DNA of 64,000 bases from contig CM043953.1 of NCBI GenBank assembly GCA_014529385.2, positions 90,649,842 to 90,713,841 of the forward strand, read 5' to 3'. The stretch is from Adiantum capillus-veneris (lineage: Eukaryota > Streptophyta > Polypodiopsida > Polypodiales > Pteridaceae). Below the pieces are notes generated by a model. It was not told the origin of the DNA. It saw nothing but the letters and a program-made list of their open reading frames with translations, and did not search any database. Position numbers and translations under genes: made by a program. Below, in pieces: positions 32,093 to 44,765 of the stretch (the first letter of the stretch is position 1; each line of letters opens with the position of its first letter).

Positions 32093-34436
32093 AGTCCCCC
32101 ATTACGCGAATGGATATTCAAGCCCTGGTTGATGTAGTGATGGAATTAAGCATCAAAAGAGGCCTCATTAAGCCCATCCTCAAACAAATTTGTTGCTCCC
32201 AGCTGAAGCATTGGTGCACCATAATGATGATGTCAATAGCCTATAAAATTATCGCCAAAACTATAGCTCTCCCCCCTCCTAGAAAAAGTCCTTACTACCC
32301 ACTAGCATGGATTTATCAAGGGAAGGTCAATATATGATGACGTTCTGGCAGCAATGGTTGGCATTACATATGTAACTTTTAGTAAGCAAGAGTGTATCCT
32401 ACCACAATTGGATCTAGATAAAGCCAATGAGACAGGATCACATGGTCGTTCATTGAAGATGTCATGAAGTCACTAGGCTTTGGGCTGCAGATGTGCCGGT
32501 TGTCAGCACCCTTGGTGATGGTAGCCAATCGGAGCTCCTTTTCAAAGAGATAATTGTGGGAATTTTTGAAGTCAAAAGATCAATAAAACAGGGTGCCCAC
32601 TTCCCTTATAATGTTTGCCATTGGATCCCATCCTTTGGTAACATAACTTGAAGATAGTGCTGCTCAAGAGGAGATTCAAGGGCTAACTCTGCCCAACTTT
32701 TGGCAAAGCTTTTTGCGGAGGACTCCTTGCTTTTCCTCAAAGTGTGCCCTCAAGTTATCAGAAAGGCTCTCAAAATTGTGCATACATATGCCTTAGTGTT
32801 AGGGTCAAAGTGTATTCAAGAATGACTCGTTTGATCCGTCAATGTGGACCGGCGTGATAGTGTCAAAAGGAAGATATTCCAACACCTAGAAGCCCCTTTG
32901 GGGGTAGATATAACTCACAATCAAAGATTCCAATGGGTTGTGGAGAGGGTAAAAAGCAAGATGCAAATATGGGAGTATGTGATTCTGCCCTTTTTGACCA
33001 TAGTAAAGGAAATCAACTCGACCATAGTAAAGGAAATCAATTCATTTATGCTCCCTTCTTTAGCCTTTAATGGTCCATTGCTTAAGCTAGTCAAATGCAA
33101 CTAGAAAGAGTTCATAAAACGAGTGAAGAGATATCTATGGAAGAACAACACTAAAGACTCAACGCCATGGTAGTGGGCTAAGGGGAGACAGCTGCAAGAC
33201 CTGTGGAGCAAGGTGCTCTAAGGATTCTTAACCCTTGCAATCATGTGGAGGCCCAATGTGCCAAGTTTGTGGTAGCACTCGCAAAGCAAGACAATTCTTG
33301 GGCTATCATGGCTAAGGCCATGATGGACAACTCCAAACTATGCTCGAAAGGGCTTGAGGTGCATGCCAAGATACTTTCCCCTCCATGGAATGTCCTGAAA
33401 CGTGGAGGCACGACTGACAAGCTCGCTAAAAAATGCAATAGAGCAATGGAGTCCTTGGAAACAAGAGATCTATCAAGATATTTTCACAATTCTATAACTC
33501 ACTAGTCCCCTTGGATTTCTAAGGCTAGAAGCATCCTTTTGATCCCTTTCTAGACGTAAGTTTCCAGAAAGATAATAGAAAAGGTATTAGACATCTAGGA
33601 CAATTGTGGGACAACAGATGGGGTCTACCAAACTGTGAATCGAAGTTTGAGTGGAAAGCATGGCAATGGCTCAAGAATACACACTTCCTGAAACTGCAAA
33701 CCAAGGATGCATACCTCACCCTTATGACCTCAAAGGATTGGTTATCCCTGCTTAACAAGCAGGGGAGCAAGGAATGGTTGGAGTATCTGGCATCCACAAT
33801 GGCCACATAGGATGAAGGTCTTCTTATGGAAGGTGTTGTGGGGAGCCATGCCAACTAGGGTGAAATTTCTCTCCAGAGTAATTAGTCCGGACAGATGCTC
33901 ACAATACAGAACGGCTAGTGAAGACCTCCCTCGCCTTTTCAGGAGTGCCCTATGATTTGTGGCCTAGCAAGGAAGATTTGCAAATGGCTTAAAAAGACCT
34001 GGAAAATAGGGTTCTTCAAGAACGATTTCTTCTTGGGAGGGAAGGTGTTCAAGAGTATAGAACTTCTCATCGCAACACAAGTTGTGAGATTCTATTACTT
34101 CAAACATGTTTGGAAGGCAATGAACTGTCGGATCTTTGAGAACACCATACAAATACCTAAGTTCACGAAGATAATTCAAGAAAGTAGGGGGCAGTCATCG
34201 CCATGAGGAATCAAATGAACTCTAATGAGTGGAGCACGGCCATAGACACCGCAATGACTGACTTGCATGGGGAAAGGTGTGGGCTCTTTCATTATCGTGG
34301 GGTGGCTTCCCTATCAACCAATGTGTCTTTGATCCCTTGAAGAAGTCATGGCTTGTCACGAGCATGAAAAAAAAATTGTAATTTTTTGGTTATCCTAATA
34401 TAATCTACTCACCATTGTGAGTTTTGAAAAAAAAAA
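32093..34436 (+). pseudogene. LINE ORF2 RT core, zinc-binding tail and 3' end (part 2)
   Basis: Directly after the copia, the LINE frame resumes: MMMSIAYKIIAKTIAL (consensus ll~~~yKiiak~la~Rl), a damaged GFI.GRsI block, and DLDKA. Later, RFQWVVERVKSKMQIWEYVI and RVKRYLWKNN mark the RT end, and MKVFLWKVLWGAMPTRVKF then HVWKAMNCRIFE is the plant zf-RVT domain. The YxDD block is not recognisable. A 24-bp tandem duplication occurs at about 32,998-33,045. The 3' UTR ends in A10 at 34427-34436. The whole LINE spans about 3.6 kb once the copia is removed. Confidence 0.85.
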
Positions 34437-35247
34437 GGATATAATCTTGTATCTCAAAACCACACTCCTTAAAATTGTCAATTTTTACTTGAGAGTTATA
34501 GACTATAAAAATGGGCAACTTTGATTTTTTTGTCAATTTTAATAAATAATCACTACTCCTCAGCTAGAATACAAGAATAAATTGTTTACATGGTTTTTTG
34601 GTGACAAGCTTATAATGTTGATGGATTACGCATGGCAAAACTTTGAAATGCGACTTGATTTATGTGTGATTGGACACCCAAAATTATTTACATTCTTGGT
34701 GTTGACTTACATATTCACTTTGGATCATAGCTTTTCACTAGGATTACATTAATTCTTTGATAAATCTTTGAAATTCCAAAGTTTCCCCCATTTGAGCATT
34801 TTCAAGACTACATTTTTTCTTACTACATTTAGTAGATATGAAAACTAGCTTAGAATTAATTTTCTTATTTTAATAGTATTTATTTATTACTACCAAGGAT
34901 CCACAAACTTAAGAAAAAGTTTTTTCTTTCAAGAAGTTATAAGCATTTTATACTGTTTTTGAGAGACAATTTAAGTTTTTGTTGAAAATTTCAATTTCAA
35001 ACTTATGACCAATCTCTTGGTCTAGTGCTCCTTTTGACATAGAAAAGAATCCTCAATTTTCTTTGGCTCATAATCTAACTCCTTAATAAAAAACACTCAA
35101 ATTAAATCCAAAAATTTGGAAGGAAAATAGGACACTTAAGTGTCTCAAGACACCTGAGTGTCCAATTACAAAAGTAGTGTTAACTAGTAGACCCTGTTTG
35201 AGTTTCTAGATCATTTATCTCTCACACATTGTATAGAGAGGTTTTTA
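34437..35247. other. AT-rich unassigned sequence
   Basis: Very AT-rich with no open frame of note and no TE motif recognised. Confidence 0.5.
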
Positions 35248-35402
35248 TGCCAATTCTAAGGTAGGAGGGGGGGCAAGGCCCTTATCTACGCATGCATTTG
35301 GTCAAGGGGGATCCTAAAATAGCAACCATGGGACTATATAGGGGCAAGGATGGGTGGAGATGAGTATGTTGTAGTCCTCCAGTACTTTCACTAGTATATC
35401 AA
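35248..35402 (+). mobile_element. Probable 5' LTR fragment of a decayed gypsy element
   Basis: Shares CAAGGCCCTTAT, GGGCAAGGATGGGTGGAGAT and spaced flanking words with the LTR start at 41966, 6.7 kb downstream in the same orientation, which is a plausible LTR spacing for a gypsy element. Similarity fades after about 35,402. Confidence 0.55.
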
Positions 35403-35443
35403 AGCTCAGAGAAAGGAGGGAGGTCGTGGATTTTGCATGGAAT

Positions 35444-35452
<9 letters not shown>

Positions 35453-35491
<39 letters not shown>
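35453..35491 (+). repeat. (TC)n microsatellite
   Basis: About 39 bp of CT/TC repeats. Confidence 0.95.
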
Positions 35492-35494
<3 letters not shown>

Positions 35495-35535
35495 GAAGAT
35501 TCCATGGTAGGGTTAAGGCGATGGTGGAAACCCTT

Positions 35536-35680
35536 GCGAAGTCGAGTGGGGAAGGCCACCGTGGGAACCACCTTCTCCCAAGCACTATCACAAAATCAAA
35601 CATGGGCAAGCCTTTTGAGTTTGTGAGGGGAGGGCGAAGTCGAGTGGGGAAGGCCACCGTGGGAACCACCTGCTCCCAAG
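35536..35680 (+). repeat. Imperfect 98-bp tandem duplication
   Basis: The segment GCGAAGTCGAGTGGGGAAGG and the following 20 bases occur at 35536 and again at 35634. It is GC-rich compared with the flanks; no gene is evident. Confidence 0.85.
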
Positions 35681-38387
35681 AACTGTCACATCAACACGGG
35701 CATAGGAGGCCCATGGAGGGTTGCCATCACTCTTTCTCTCTCTCTTTGTCGATGCCTTTTGTGCAATGCCATGGCCAAAATTTGTTTTTACATGCTTTTG
35801 TTTAATTAAAGGGTTTGGGCACCCTCCCCTACTAAGGAACGAGCTCCATGAGGAGTTTCTCATGCATGCATGTAGGTGTGCGAGAAGCAACCGATGGAGC
35901 ATTGATGAGGGGTTTACACACCCAGGATGCTCGCACACACATATCATGCAATTGTTGACATGCAAAGACATATATGGCAATCATATCCTTTGTTCATATT
36001 TTCCCAACACATCTACTCGTTAAGAGATGAGATTTTCAAGCAGTGCAACCGAAGCCATTCGACGATGTTCGACAATAAAAGCAGAATTCAAGGTCAAGAA
36101 ATTTTTTAAGTATCTTAAAGCCTCTTCCAAAGGGGGTTCTCCAGGTAACCAGAGATTCACTCGTTTTTGAGGTTCTAGAGAGGCTTGGAAATATGTCACT
36201 ACCACATAGTTGTTGAAGCAAAGGCAAGAAATTTTTAAGGTCCTCGTGCTAGGAGCCAAGAATAAGGCAAAGCCACTTTTTTGAAAAGTAGATCAAGGAA
36301 AGTTAGCATCGGTAAGTAATAAAGTAAGCAAAAAGTTTTGGTTTTTGTTGACAAATTCAAGCTATGTTGCATCATAGCACAAGCAAGGCTTGCAAAAATC
36401 ACGGATAAGCAATAACCTTCAAAAAATTCAATCGACAAGAGCCCCCAAAGAGCACGATTCCTTGAGTCACTCAAGCACGGCTTGTGTAAGCAATATTGCT
36501 ATTAATTTTGGTACATACATGGCTTGTCAAAGGCATAAAAATCATGCAAGGTTGGACTATGCCTAGGTTTTTAAGAAACTTTGGCCAAAGATTCTTGGTT
36601 TGTCTATCTACGTGATTATGGTAACAAATCCATTAGCAAGGGTGACAATGGGATGAGCCATCTACAAGACGATATCCACAAGGTGTCACCAAATTGTACT
36701 TTCCAATGTTTGAGCTATGCTATTAGCATACAAACTTGGGAGGGCTTTCCAAGGGTATTTGGTCGGTTATGCAATGAGTGATGGCAGGTCTCAAGTCAAG
36801 GGGTTTACAAGATACATAGGATAAGTTCAAAGCACATTAGACCCCATCGCAGCCAGAGTCAAGGTAACATACTTTAGAATTCATGGCTATGAGGCGGACT
36901 CAATCTAGGATTGCAAAATCAGACTAACCTTCTCTCTCAACTGATCATTTGCTTCTAGATTTCTAGATAACTTGCCACATATGGCCAGTAAGGTTATAAA
37001 ATTTCAAGTTCTTGTTTTTTTTGTTTTTAACCTTTAATTTGGAACGCTTTTTTTTTCTTTGCAAAGCAAAGTGATTTGAAGGCCAGAATGAGCAGCAAGG
37101 ATTCTGCCTCATGCCAAGGTACTGCTCATTGACTTAGGATCAAGGGCAATTGTAGACATGTTTGGGGCATTGGCAATATTAGGACATAGGCTCACATTTT
37201 ACATATGAAAACATCAAATTGTGATGTATCCATGCCAGTATAGATTGTGCAAGGTACTCGTGGTATCTGCTCAAACTATTGAGGCCGTCATTGTAGCCAA
37301 ACACTTATCACTCTATTTTATTTGATGGGCATGCATGACATGCTAGTATGATGGAATTAATTCCACTCAATCACTATTTACGCTTCCGCCATAATACCAG
37401 CTACTCTGTCAAGAAAATCATTGTCCACCAAACCCACTCAATATGATGTCCACATGCACTAGACTTGCATGCTTCTTTAAGATGAGGTAAGATCTTGTTT
37501 GTTTCCAATGATTTTTATTAACAATTCTCCTGTTGAAATTGTTGCAGGATTTAGTCATTACTATGACCTTCTACTCAATCGCAATTGAGGCTAGTATCTA
37601 TGGTCGTGTTCATTGCATCTCAATGGATCGACATGCATTGTATATCATTGTTTATATGTGCAAGGTGCATGCACTACAAATGATGGTTTCTGTTTGTGGA
37701 AAATAGGCATGGCCTCAATATCAAACAACTAGCTTATGTGATAACATGATAATTTAAGAGAGCCTCCGAACAAGTGCACTCTTGTTTTGAAAACCAAAGA
37801 ATACCTATATGATTACATTTCTTTTTGGTTTTGGGAATCTTTCTCTTCTTTCCATGGGAAGATATGATTGTTTCAAGGTCTAGTTGTGAATCAGATTCCA
37901 ACTTGAGAGGATCTTCTACTTATTCTATAGCATTGATCGTGTCTATAGGCGTGGTTTATTCAATGGTATGACCCACCTAATGACAAATCCCTCCATAAGT
38001 GTTGATGTTCATTGATTGGCCTCTTTATAGTTGTACTTTCATGAAAAGAAGTTCTCAAATGCCAAGGGGTAGTAGCTAAGTTCACTTTACCATGTTGCTT
38101 ACAATCACAATTGGTAGAACAATAGCCTATGCTACTCTCAGTTAATCAATAGTTTAAGAAGTTTCTTTGCAGAATCTCACCAAGGGGTTTGGATTGCCAA
38201 GGCAACACCCAAGTTATCGGTCAAATATTTGTTTGTCTTCAATAATCTTTACTTTTAGTGTTTAACATGACACAAGAATATTGGGCCTTTTGAAGTTGGA
38301 ATTTTTGAAAATTGTCTTTGACCTTCAGGTAGTATAGTGTATTTTCCATCCCATAGTATGCATATGATTTGGATTTGTTTCCTTTCT
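35681..38387. other. Decayed internal region, no domain recognised
   Basis: Lies between the probable 5' LTR fragment and a recognisable gypsy integrase on the same strand, so it is likely the remains of gag and RT, but no motif survives that I can name. Frames are short. Confidence 0.35.
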
Positions 38388-38662
38388 TAATATGCTTTGA
38401 TATAGCTGTACATGTGGGATGTATATGTTGGAATACTTTCATCCACTTAACTCTTCAAAAAAATGACAAGTCATGTACGAGAAAAGGATTCTGGGACAGT
38501 AGTGTACCAAGTACCATTTCTTTTTTAATATGATGTGATTGAGCTTTACATGTGGGATGTATATGTTGGAATGCTTCCATCCACATAGCTCTTCAAACAA
38601 ATGACAATGTCATGTACGAGCAACGGATTTTGGGACAATAGTGTATCAAGTACCATTTCTGC
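38388..38662 (+). repeat. 138-bp diverged tandem duplication
   Basis: Two adjacent units offset by 138 bp share ACATGTGGGATGTATATGTT, then GGAAT.CTT.CATCCAC, and end in AAGTACCATTTCT. The copies differ at scattered positions, so the duplication is not recent. Confidence 0.9.
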
Positions 38663-39539
38663 AACCTAATACTTTTTCTCTTAACCGTCCATTCTGATAT
38701 CAAGGGTTCACTCCACTTCCCTATTGAAACAATTATAGGACTACATGGTAGGGTTTCATTTGGTGCATGTTGTTAGTCACAAGGTGTGAAACATGGTCTA
38801 AGAACTCATAAAGCTCGGTTTAGCTAGTGTGGAGCAAGGTTCATGAGGGTCCCTTTCACTCATGTTCTTGAGTGCTTCCAGTTACCTCCACACACGAGTA
38901 CATATCGTACTAGTGATGGATGTTATATGTTTTGGCATCATTATATGAGACATATTCTATTTGTGGAGAATATGAGTCTCTAGGAGTGACACTGATGCCT
39001 TTTTCTTAATTATGTGTCGCATTAGAGTCCCTAGGTGTTGGTCAAATTTGTTTATTAGACCATATTGAGCGCGTAGTATCAGGAACAATTTTAGTGGCAA
39101 AAAATTTCTAGATACCAAGTAAGACTTGTTAAGGTACAAATATTGTTAAACAACATTAACAGATGGTTGTTTATACATATAACAAGGCTATGTTCTGTTA
39201 ATGAAAATATTTCATTTTTGTACCTAGATGTGATTCATTTTCACATTCTATTATCATCCAAATGATTTAGCAAGGCTTTCAAGTAATTACATTGGGAAGC
39301 ATTTAATTTCTTTTTGTAGAGCTATTTACACATTTTATTCCCTCCTCTTTCGTGTGTGCTATGAGCATAACATAAGCCATAAGCATTGGCAATTATAATC
39401 ATGAAAATGCAGGTTTGGATAAGTTTTTGGTAAATGCATGCACACTAGGTGTTATGGCCCTAGTGTTTAGCAATGACATATTTGGAGCGGCATGCAAATT
39501 CATAAATTTGATAGCTTTTGAAGCTTTTGGCACCACAAG
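38663..39539. other. Unassigned sequence upstream of gypsy integrase
   Basis: AT-rich, without a recognisable RT, RNase H or zinc finger. By position it should be decayed pol of the same element. Confidence 0.35.
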
Positions 39540-40365
39540 TGTAGTATGTCTATGGGGTTTATAATTATGGGTCTACCAACCACCATACGAGGTGATAGCT
39601 AGGTGTGGGTGCTTGTAGATAGTTTGTCTAAACTTTGTAGGTTTATTATAATCAAGTGCACTCTTTAACCAAGTTGGTTGTTCACAATCTATACAGATAA
39701 TATGGATTACGCTGCAATTTTGTAAGTACTAATGGACCCATGGATATCAGTCCTTTCTGGATGATTGTTTCTATATGGTTGGGGAACACAACTCAATATC
39801 AGTACTACCAATCATCCAGAGATCGATGGGCAAGTGTTAATATAGTGCTAGAGGATATGCTAAGAGTGTACATTAGCAAGAAGCAATCCAACTAGAAAGA
39901 TTACCTCTCAATGGAGTTTCCTTATCATTTGATCACTAGTTATGGTGGGGTTTTCCTACTAATGAGGAATGACAACAAGTCAAGGAGTTAATCTTTGCTA
40001 ATGAGATATGTTAGCATGTCACTTTCATGGAAAGTGGAGAAGAGGTATTTACATGTTCTATCACCTTTAAAAAGTCTGAAACCTGGTCATTCATTTAGTT
40101 ATCTCTTAGTTGTGGTAACTCATTTGAAGAACTATAAATTGAATCCACACGCTATGGTATTCATCCAATTTTGGATATAAGCCGTTTATCAAAACGCTTA
40201 CAAAGAGGCAACAATGTAGACGATCAAAATGTTATTTTTGGTTTCATTGAACCTCCTAATGGACCATATATTTGTCATAATAATCAATATCTAATTCTCT
40301 TAAATGATTTTATCATGTTAAACTGGTCATTTAATATGGGTAAGTGCCAAGGGAGAAAAAGTTAG
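39540..40365 (+). pseudogene. Decayed Ty3/gypsy integrase with C-terminal region
   Basis: Translation gives SMGFIIMGLPTTIRGD and VWVLVDSLSKL, the first-Asp block (consensus smDFi.gLP.t..g.d.i.VvvDrlSK). Further on, LGTQLNISTTNHPEIDGQ then VLEDMLRVYISKKQSN is the StayHPqtDGQtE..nr.led.LR block, with Glu lost. RYGIHPILDISRLSKRLQRG corresponds to the IHPvFHvS.Lk motif, then LNWSFNMGKCQG, perhaps a chromodomain relic. Heavy decay. Confidence 0.75.
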
Positions 40366-40744
40366 AATATTGGTTAAGCTAGCAGACCCACAGTAGGGAT
40401 CCAAAGGAGGGAAAATAGGGATCCAAAGGGGGGGCCATCTGCAAAAGAGCAATGTGCAACAATGGCCTTAAAAGACCCTAAGGTTCAACCCATTAAGAAT
40501 TCCAAAATGCAAAGGTTTCAAAATTCAAAGGTTGTGTCCAAAGGTCACACATTAGGGGAATTGGATGCTTGTGTGTGTCCCAGAAGTCTTCATGCATCCC
40601 TACATAGAAGGGGGTGAGCCCTAGTTGTACGAGATGAGAGAGGAACTCACACAGACACACACACACACAAGCTCCCTTTACACAAAGGGAATGAGGGACA
40701 CATGTCAGCTCCCTAGCCCAGATGCCCACAAGGTGTACTCAAAT
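40366..40744. other. Unassigned spacer
   Basis: Contains two GGGATCCAAAGG repeats near 40,396-40,430 and a short CA tract near 40,655. No gene seen. Confidence 0.4.
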
Positions 40745-41076
40745 CCTATTGGATGACCTTGGAGGTGGACCAATGAGAATCATGCTAGAGTAAATCTAGT
40801 TTAATCAATTTTAAAAACACTTAATAAAAGAACCAATAGGAATTAAGCTCTCTAGAAGACTATTGGATAGTCTCCCAAGGGGACCAATGAGCATTCAACA
40901 ACCCAATGGCTTGCCTGATTCCTATTGGCCAGGAGGCAAAGGGGTCCAATGAGAGTTCAGTTGAATTAAATAATTACCTAAAGCTATCACAAAAGGGGAA
41001 AGGCGGACACATGTCAAGGCTATCACTTATACTGCTTAATTCCCATTGGCTAGGCCCGGGGAGGTCCAATAGGACT
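40745..41076. promoter_or_regulatory. Array of paired ATTGG/CCAAT boxes
   Basis: Four modules of about 33 bp have ATTGG followed 21-22 bp later by CCAAT, mostly in the context RGGTCCAATGAG or GGACCAATGAG: ATTGG at 40748, 40862, 40924 and 41045, with CCAAT at 40770, 40884, 40946 and 41066. Two extra CCAAT boxes are at 40833 and 40903. CCAAT is the core bound by NF-Y. The array sits between the decayed integrase and the LTR at 41966. Whether it is a functional enhancer is unknown. Confidence 0.6.
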
Positions 41077-41965
41077 GTAGCAAGAGGGGTCGTCCAAGAG
41101 AGAGGGGGGGACTGATTTTTACAAGGAATTATCACACACACACGCACACAATCTCATGTGTGAAGCAAAGAAGACTCTCTCTCCTTCTCAAGCTTTAATG
41201 GAAAGCTTACCACATACTCCAAGCTTGTGAGAAGGGAGGCCTACACCAACAACTCTTGGCTTCGTGATGCAAATCCAACCAAGAGCCAAGCTTCAATGCA
41301 TGCTCATCTCCTCTACCATGCTAATTACTAAGCTAAGCTATGGTAATATGAGTGATTATGTGAGGAGATGTACATCTTTCTCGTAAGAATACTCCTTCTC
41401 CCTCTCAATCTACTCTCATACCCCGCTAGCTCTCACCATCTTCGAAGGTGTGTGAGGTCTTGGGTTTGAGACCGTGAGGGAATTGATCTTGTGTTTGATA
41501 AGTGTTTTGCTTAGTGCATGAAGTTTCCATTTTCATTGCACTAGCTAGTACTGAAGGAACACAAAGAATTGTATTGTAAAATGTCTCTCTTGATGGGAGA
41601 AACCATAATACAAAGCCTTTTGGAGGGGTGACCGGCTCCATGGAAATCTGGTCCTCAACTGTTGTCAATTGCTTAATTTCTCTCTCTTTTGAAGTATTGT
41701 TCATGTTATCTAACTAGGTGTTATGCTTTTTGTTGCTCTCCACACCCAAGCACTCTTGTTATTCTCATTAGGAAGCTATTCTAATGAAATGCTCACTATG
41801 TTCATGCTATTGTCCGCTACACACAAGTTACTAGACCATTGAATGTGACATATTGGTCAAGTGCTAGACACGAAGGAACTGCCACTATGGAAAACATTAG
41901 TGTTCTTAAGAATATATATCCAGTTTTTTTTTTGAAGACGAAAACCCTTCTCCAAAGGGGGAGTA
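41077..41965. other. Unassigned; ends in a polypurine tract
   Basis: No recognised gene. A minus-strand frame at 41426-41704 is open for 92 codons without resemblance to known families. The last bases (CCAAAGGGGGAGTA, 41952-41965) form the polypurine tract of the decayed gypsy element. Confidence 0.45.
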
Positions 41966-42210
41966 TGTCAGGCCTAATGTAGGACTAGGGAGCAAGGCCC
42001 TTATTGACACATGCACTCCTAAAGGTCCATATAAGGGCAAGGATGGGTGGAGATTTGCATGATGTAATCCTATAGTCCTTTCATTTTAGAGACTTACCAA
42101 ATTTCTTGTCAATGCATCATCTTAATGATCATCATCGCAAATATTTCCCTCAACTCACTCGCTCATCGACTGCTTCCAAGATCCCAACCTTGGTACCGAT
42201 TTTAGCACCA
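41966..42210 (+). mobile_element. 3' LTR of the decayed gypsy element
   Basis: Begins TGTCAGGCCTAATG right after a polypurine tract and shares a long segment with 35248-35402. The right end is uncertain; a TTGGTACCGATTTTAGC stretch near 42,190 looks slightly like a primer site but no coding follows. Confidence 0.6.
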
Positions 42211-42983
42211 TGACTATTGAGCCTTAGCTTAGTGAGAGCGTGCTCCCTGGGTGCCTTTAGGATGGCATTGGGGCTATCCCTTAGGCAGCCAATAGCTCAA
42301 GGAGACGTGAAAAGGAGTGCTTAAGGCATGGTGGCAATGAGAAAGAGCTTATAGAGAGCGAAGAAGAGGTTGTGTAGAGCTATGGCAACATCAATAACTA
42401 TTGGCCTTGTGCCGCCTCTTGCTTCACTTGCTAGGGCGACCTCTACCCCCTCCTCTACACCCGATTTAGTCTACTCAAGGTCCGCTCTCCCCTCCCTATA
42501 AGAACCTTGCAAGGCCTCATGTACACAAACGTTCTTGATCACCCAATTCTCCCTACTTTCTTCCTCAACCACCACTTTGGGTGCATGCATGCAAAGTTCC
42601 CCTCTTTTGGGAAAGTCTCAACGACCCTCTCTCCCAGAAATCATCTTGGCTCTAATGACAATGAGAGAACAAGTGATAGTGGCTTGAAAATATCCTCCCA
42701 ACCTACCCTTTTTTAGACATGTTCTATATAAAACCCTTTAGCTATCTTCTATGATATTAGTGTAAGACCACCAACTATGGATCTCCATAGCTATGATCTC
42801 CAAGTAGCTCCTTCAACCCTCGTCTCGAAACCCATAAGTTAGAGTCTGGTGAATCACCACCCAACCATTCTATATATATATATGCTCATTCTATGTATGG
42901 CCCCTATATTGCCATCTACTCTTGTGATAAGTCCATTGGCTTGACATAAAAAGTCACAATGGCATGTTTAGACGTAGGATAAT
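42211..42983. other. Unassigned; includes a dispersed repeat
   Basis: The segment at about 42,790-42,910 matches 6,650-6,760 (shared CTCGAAACCCATA and TAGAGTCT words). An AT dinucleotide run lies near 42,874. No gene recognised. Confidence 0.45.
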
Positions 42984-44000
42984 GTTTAGTTAATGCGCCT
43001 CTTACAAGAAAAAGGTTTGCCATTATTAAATTTCCTTGTGGCACTCATCACCAAGCTTTCCAACTTTTCAATTTCTCCCAAGGGTTCCATGCTTACTAAG
43101 GCCTTATGTAGGCGAAAAAAGGAAAACAAATGTCGACTATCTCTCATAGTGGCCTACAAATACATGAGAGTTGGGTAGCACCAAGTGATGATAGGGGAAA
43201 TAAAGGCCATGGAATCCACCATTTACAGTAAAGATTCTAGGTTCTCGTAGTCTTGGAATTGTACTCTAATCCTTGCAAAATTGAAAATATGAAGCTCTTA
43301 TTGAGGGACACAGTTCTCTTCTCTGAAGACTTTGGTTCTACTTGAAGGATGATTCCACCCGGCAAAAATCCCTTGTGAGCGAGCACCCCCAAATCCTTTT
43401 CCTTTGGGTGCGACCATGTTTCCTCCTTTGCCCCTCCTAACCTTGGGTGCGACTGGCTTGGTTCAAAGACAATGCTTAGTCAATACACCTTTTACAAGTT
43501 GCCCATAACTTTCCTTGTGGCCCTCATTGATGAGCTTTTCCAAAACTGCCCACGATTGTTTGAAGCATTCCATGCTCACTAAGGACTTACCATTTACAAT
43601 AAAGATTCTATGTTCTCGTTATTGAAAATATGAAGCTATTATTTCGAGACACAACGTGTTTCTCTAAAGCCTGCGGCCACTGCTACCTGAAGGATATTCC
43701 ACCTCTCAATCCAAATCCCTAGTGAGGGAACATCCCCAACTCCATTTCCTTTGGGTGTGACTAGGTTTCCTTGTTTTTTCTTGCCCCTGCTAGCCTTGGG
43801 TGCAACGAGCTCGGCTTGAAGATGACGCTCATTTAATACTCCTTATACAAGTTGCATATAACTTTGGCTAGGATTGAGCCTATACACAAACTATCTTGTC
43901 CCACCTCTTGGAAATTAAGACAGTGTGTGGCCCACTCACCTTGTGTCAATGAGTCCACACCTTGTGACACTCATTGACAAGCTTTGCCAAAACTGCCCTA
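42984..44000. repeat. Three diverged tandem segments
   Basis: Related segments begin near 42,984, 43,473 and 43,827. Each has an AATrC.CCTyyTACAAG start, and the first two share TTTCCTTGTGGC, CTCAT..., TTCCATGCT.ACTAAGG, GAAAATATGAAGCT and CCTTTGGGTGYGAC. Spacing (about 490 and 354 bp) is uneven because of internal indels. The class is unknown. Confidence 0.7.
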
Positions 44001-44585
44001 GTAGACATACCAGACATATTGGCACTTCAAAAATAAAAATCAAAACTACAAAGATTCCCCTTAAACTTGCCCCCCCTTCCTTTCGCCCCCTCCCACCGCT
44101 GGCACCTCCTTCCAACTTCTCTGCAACACCTCCCATGATCAATACGATCCATGGTGATCCCTCGCCCGCCCCTGCAGAGCAGTGTGCCCATTGCTCACAA
44201 TCCCATCCAGCATGCCACAACTCCTTCCCCCATCCTCTCCTTAGCATCATATCCCCTTCAATATCAATCCTCCCCTATCTCCCAATCGCCCTCTTCTGCC
44301 TCCTTCACACCCTCTTCTCTCCTTAGCTAGCACGCTGTGCGAAGTAAGCTCCCTTCTTTTGTGTCCTTATTTTCCACATCCCCCCCCCCCCCCCCCCCCC
44401 CCCCCCCGCCCCCCCCACCTTGCTCCTCCTTCCCCTCCTCTCCTCGCCCTCTCCCGCAACCTCTCCTCTCCTTAGCCTTGCGTAACTGCGCGAAGTCGAG
44501 TCGGCCTCTTCCCTCCTTTGCATTGCATCCGTGATGCATAGTTGCTTTGCATGCACTCTATGTCTCCATGTGTACACTAGCACGA
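44001..44585. other. C-rich unassigned sequence with poly-C tract
   Basis: Strongly pyrimidine-biased; open frames on both strands (43,925-44,619) are low-complexity. Contains 28 consecutive C at 44380-44407 followed by further C runs, which may also be a sequencing weak point. Confidence 0.7.
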
Positions 44586-44765
44586 GATAGATAGATAGAT
44601 ATATATATTTAATTATCATCCACGGAGGTCAGATATGACCCATGGGACCAAAACAAAACATTACATCTGTTCTTTCGGGGTGGAAGCATTAGATACATAT
44701 TAGTTAGGGACTGAGGGTCCATCAGGGGTAAAGGAAAAAGGAAAGGATAAGAACAAAAACAAAAC

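Noticed and set aside
42180-42215. Primer-binding site suggested by TTGGTACCGATTTTAGC
   Set aside because: The preceding LTR follows a polypurine tract, so it is a 3' LTR; no gag follows and the match to tRNA ends is weak.
44337-44619. Open frames on both strands around the poly-C tract
   Set aside because: Proline/glycine runs from C-rich low-complexity DNA.
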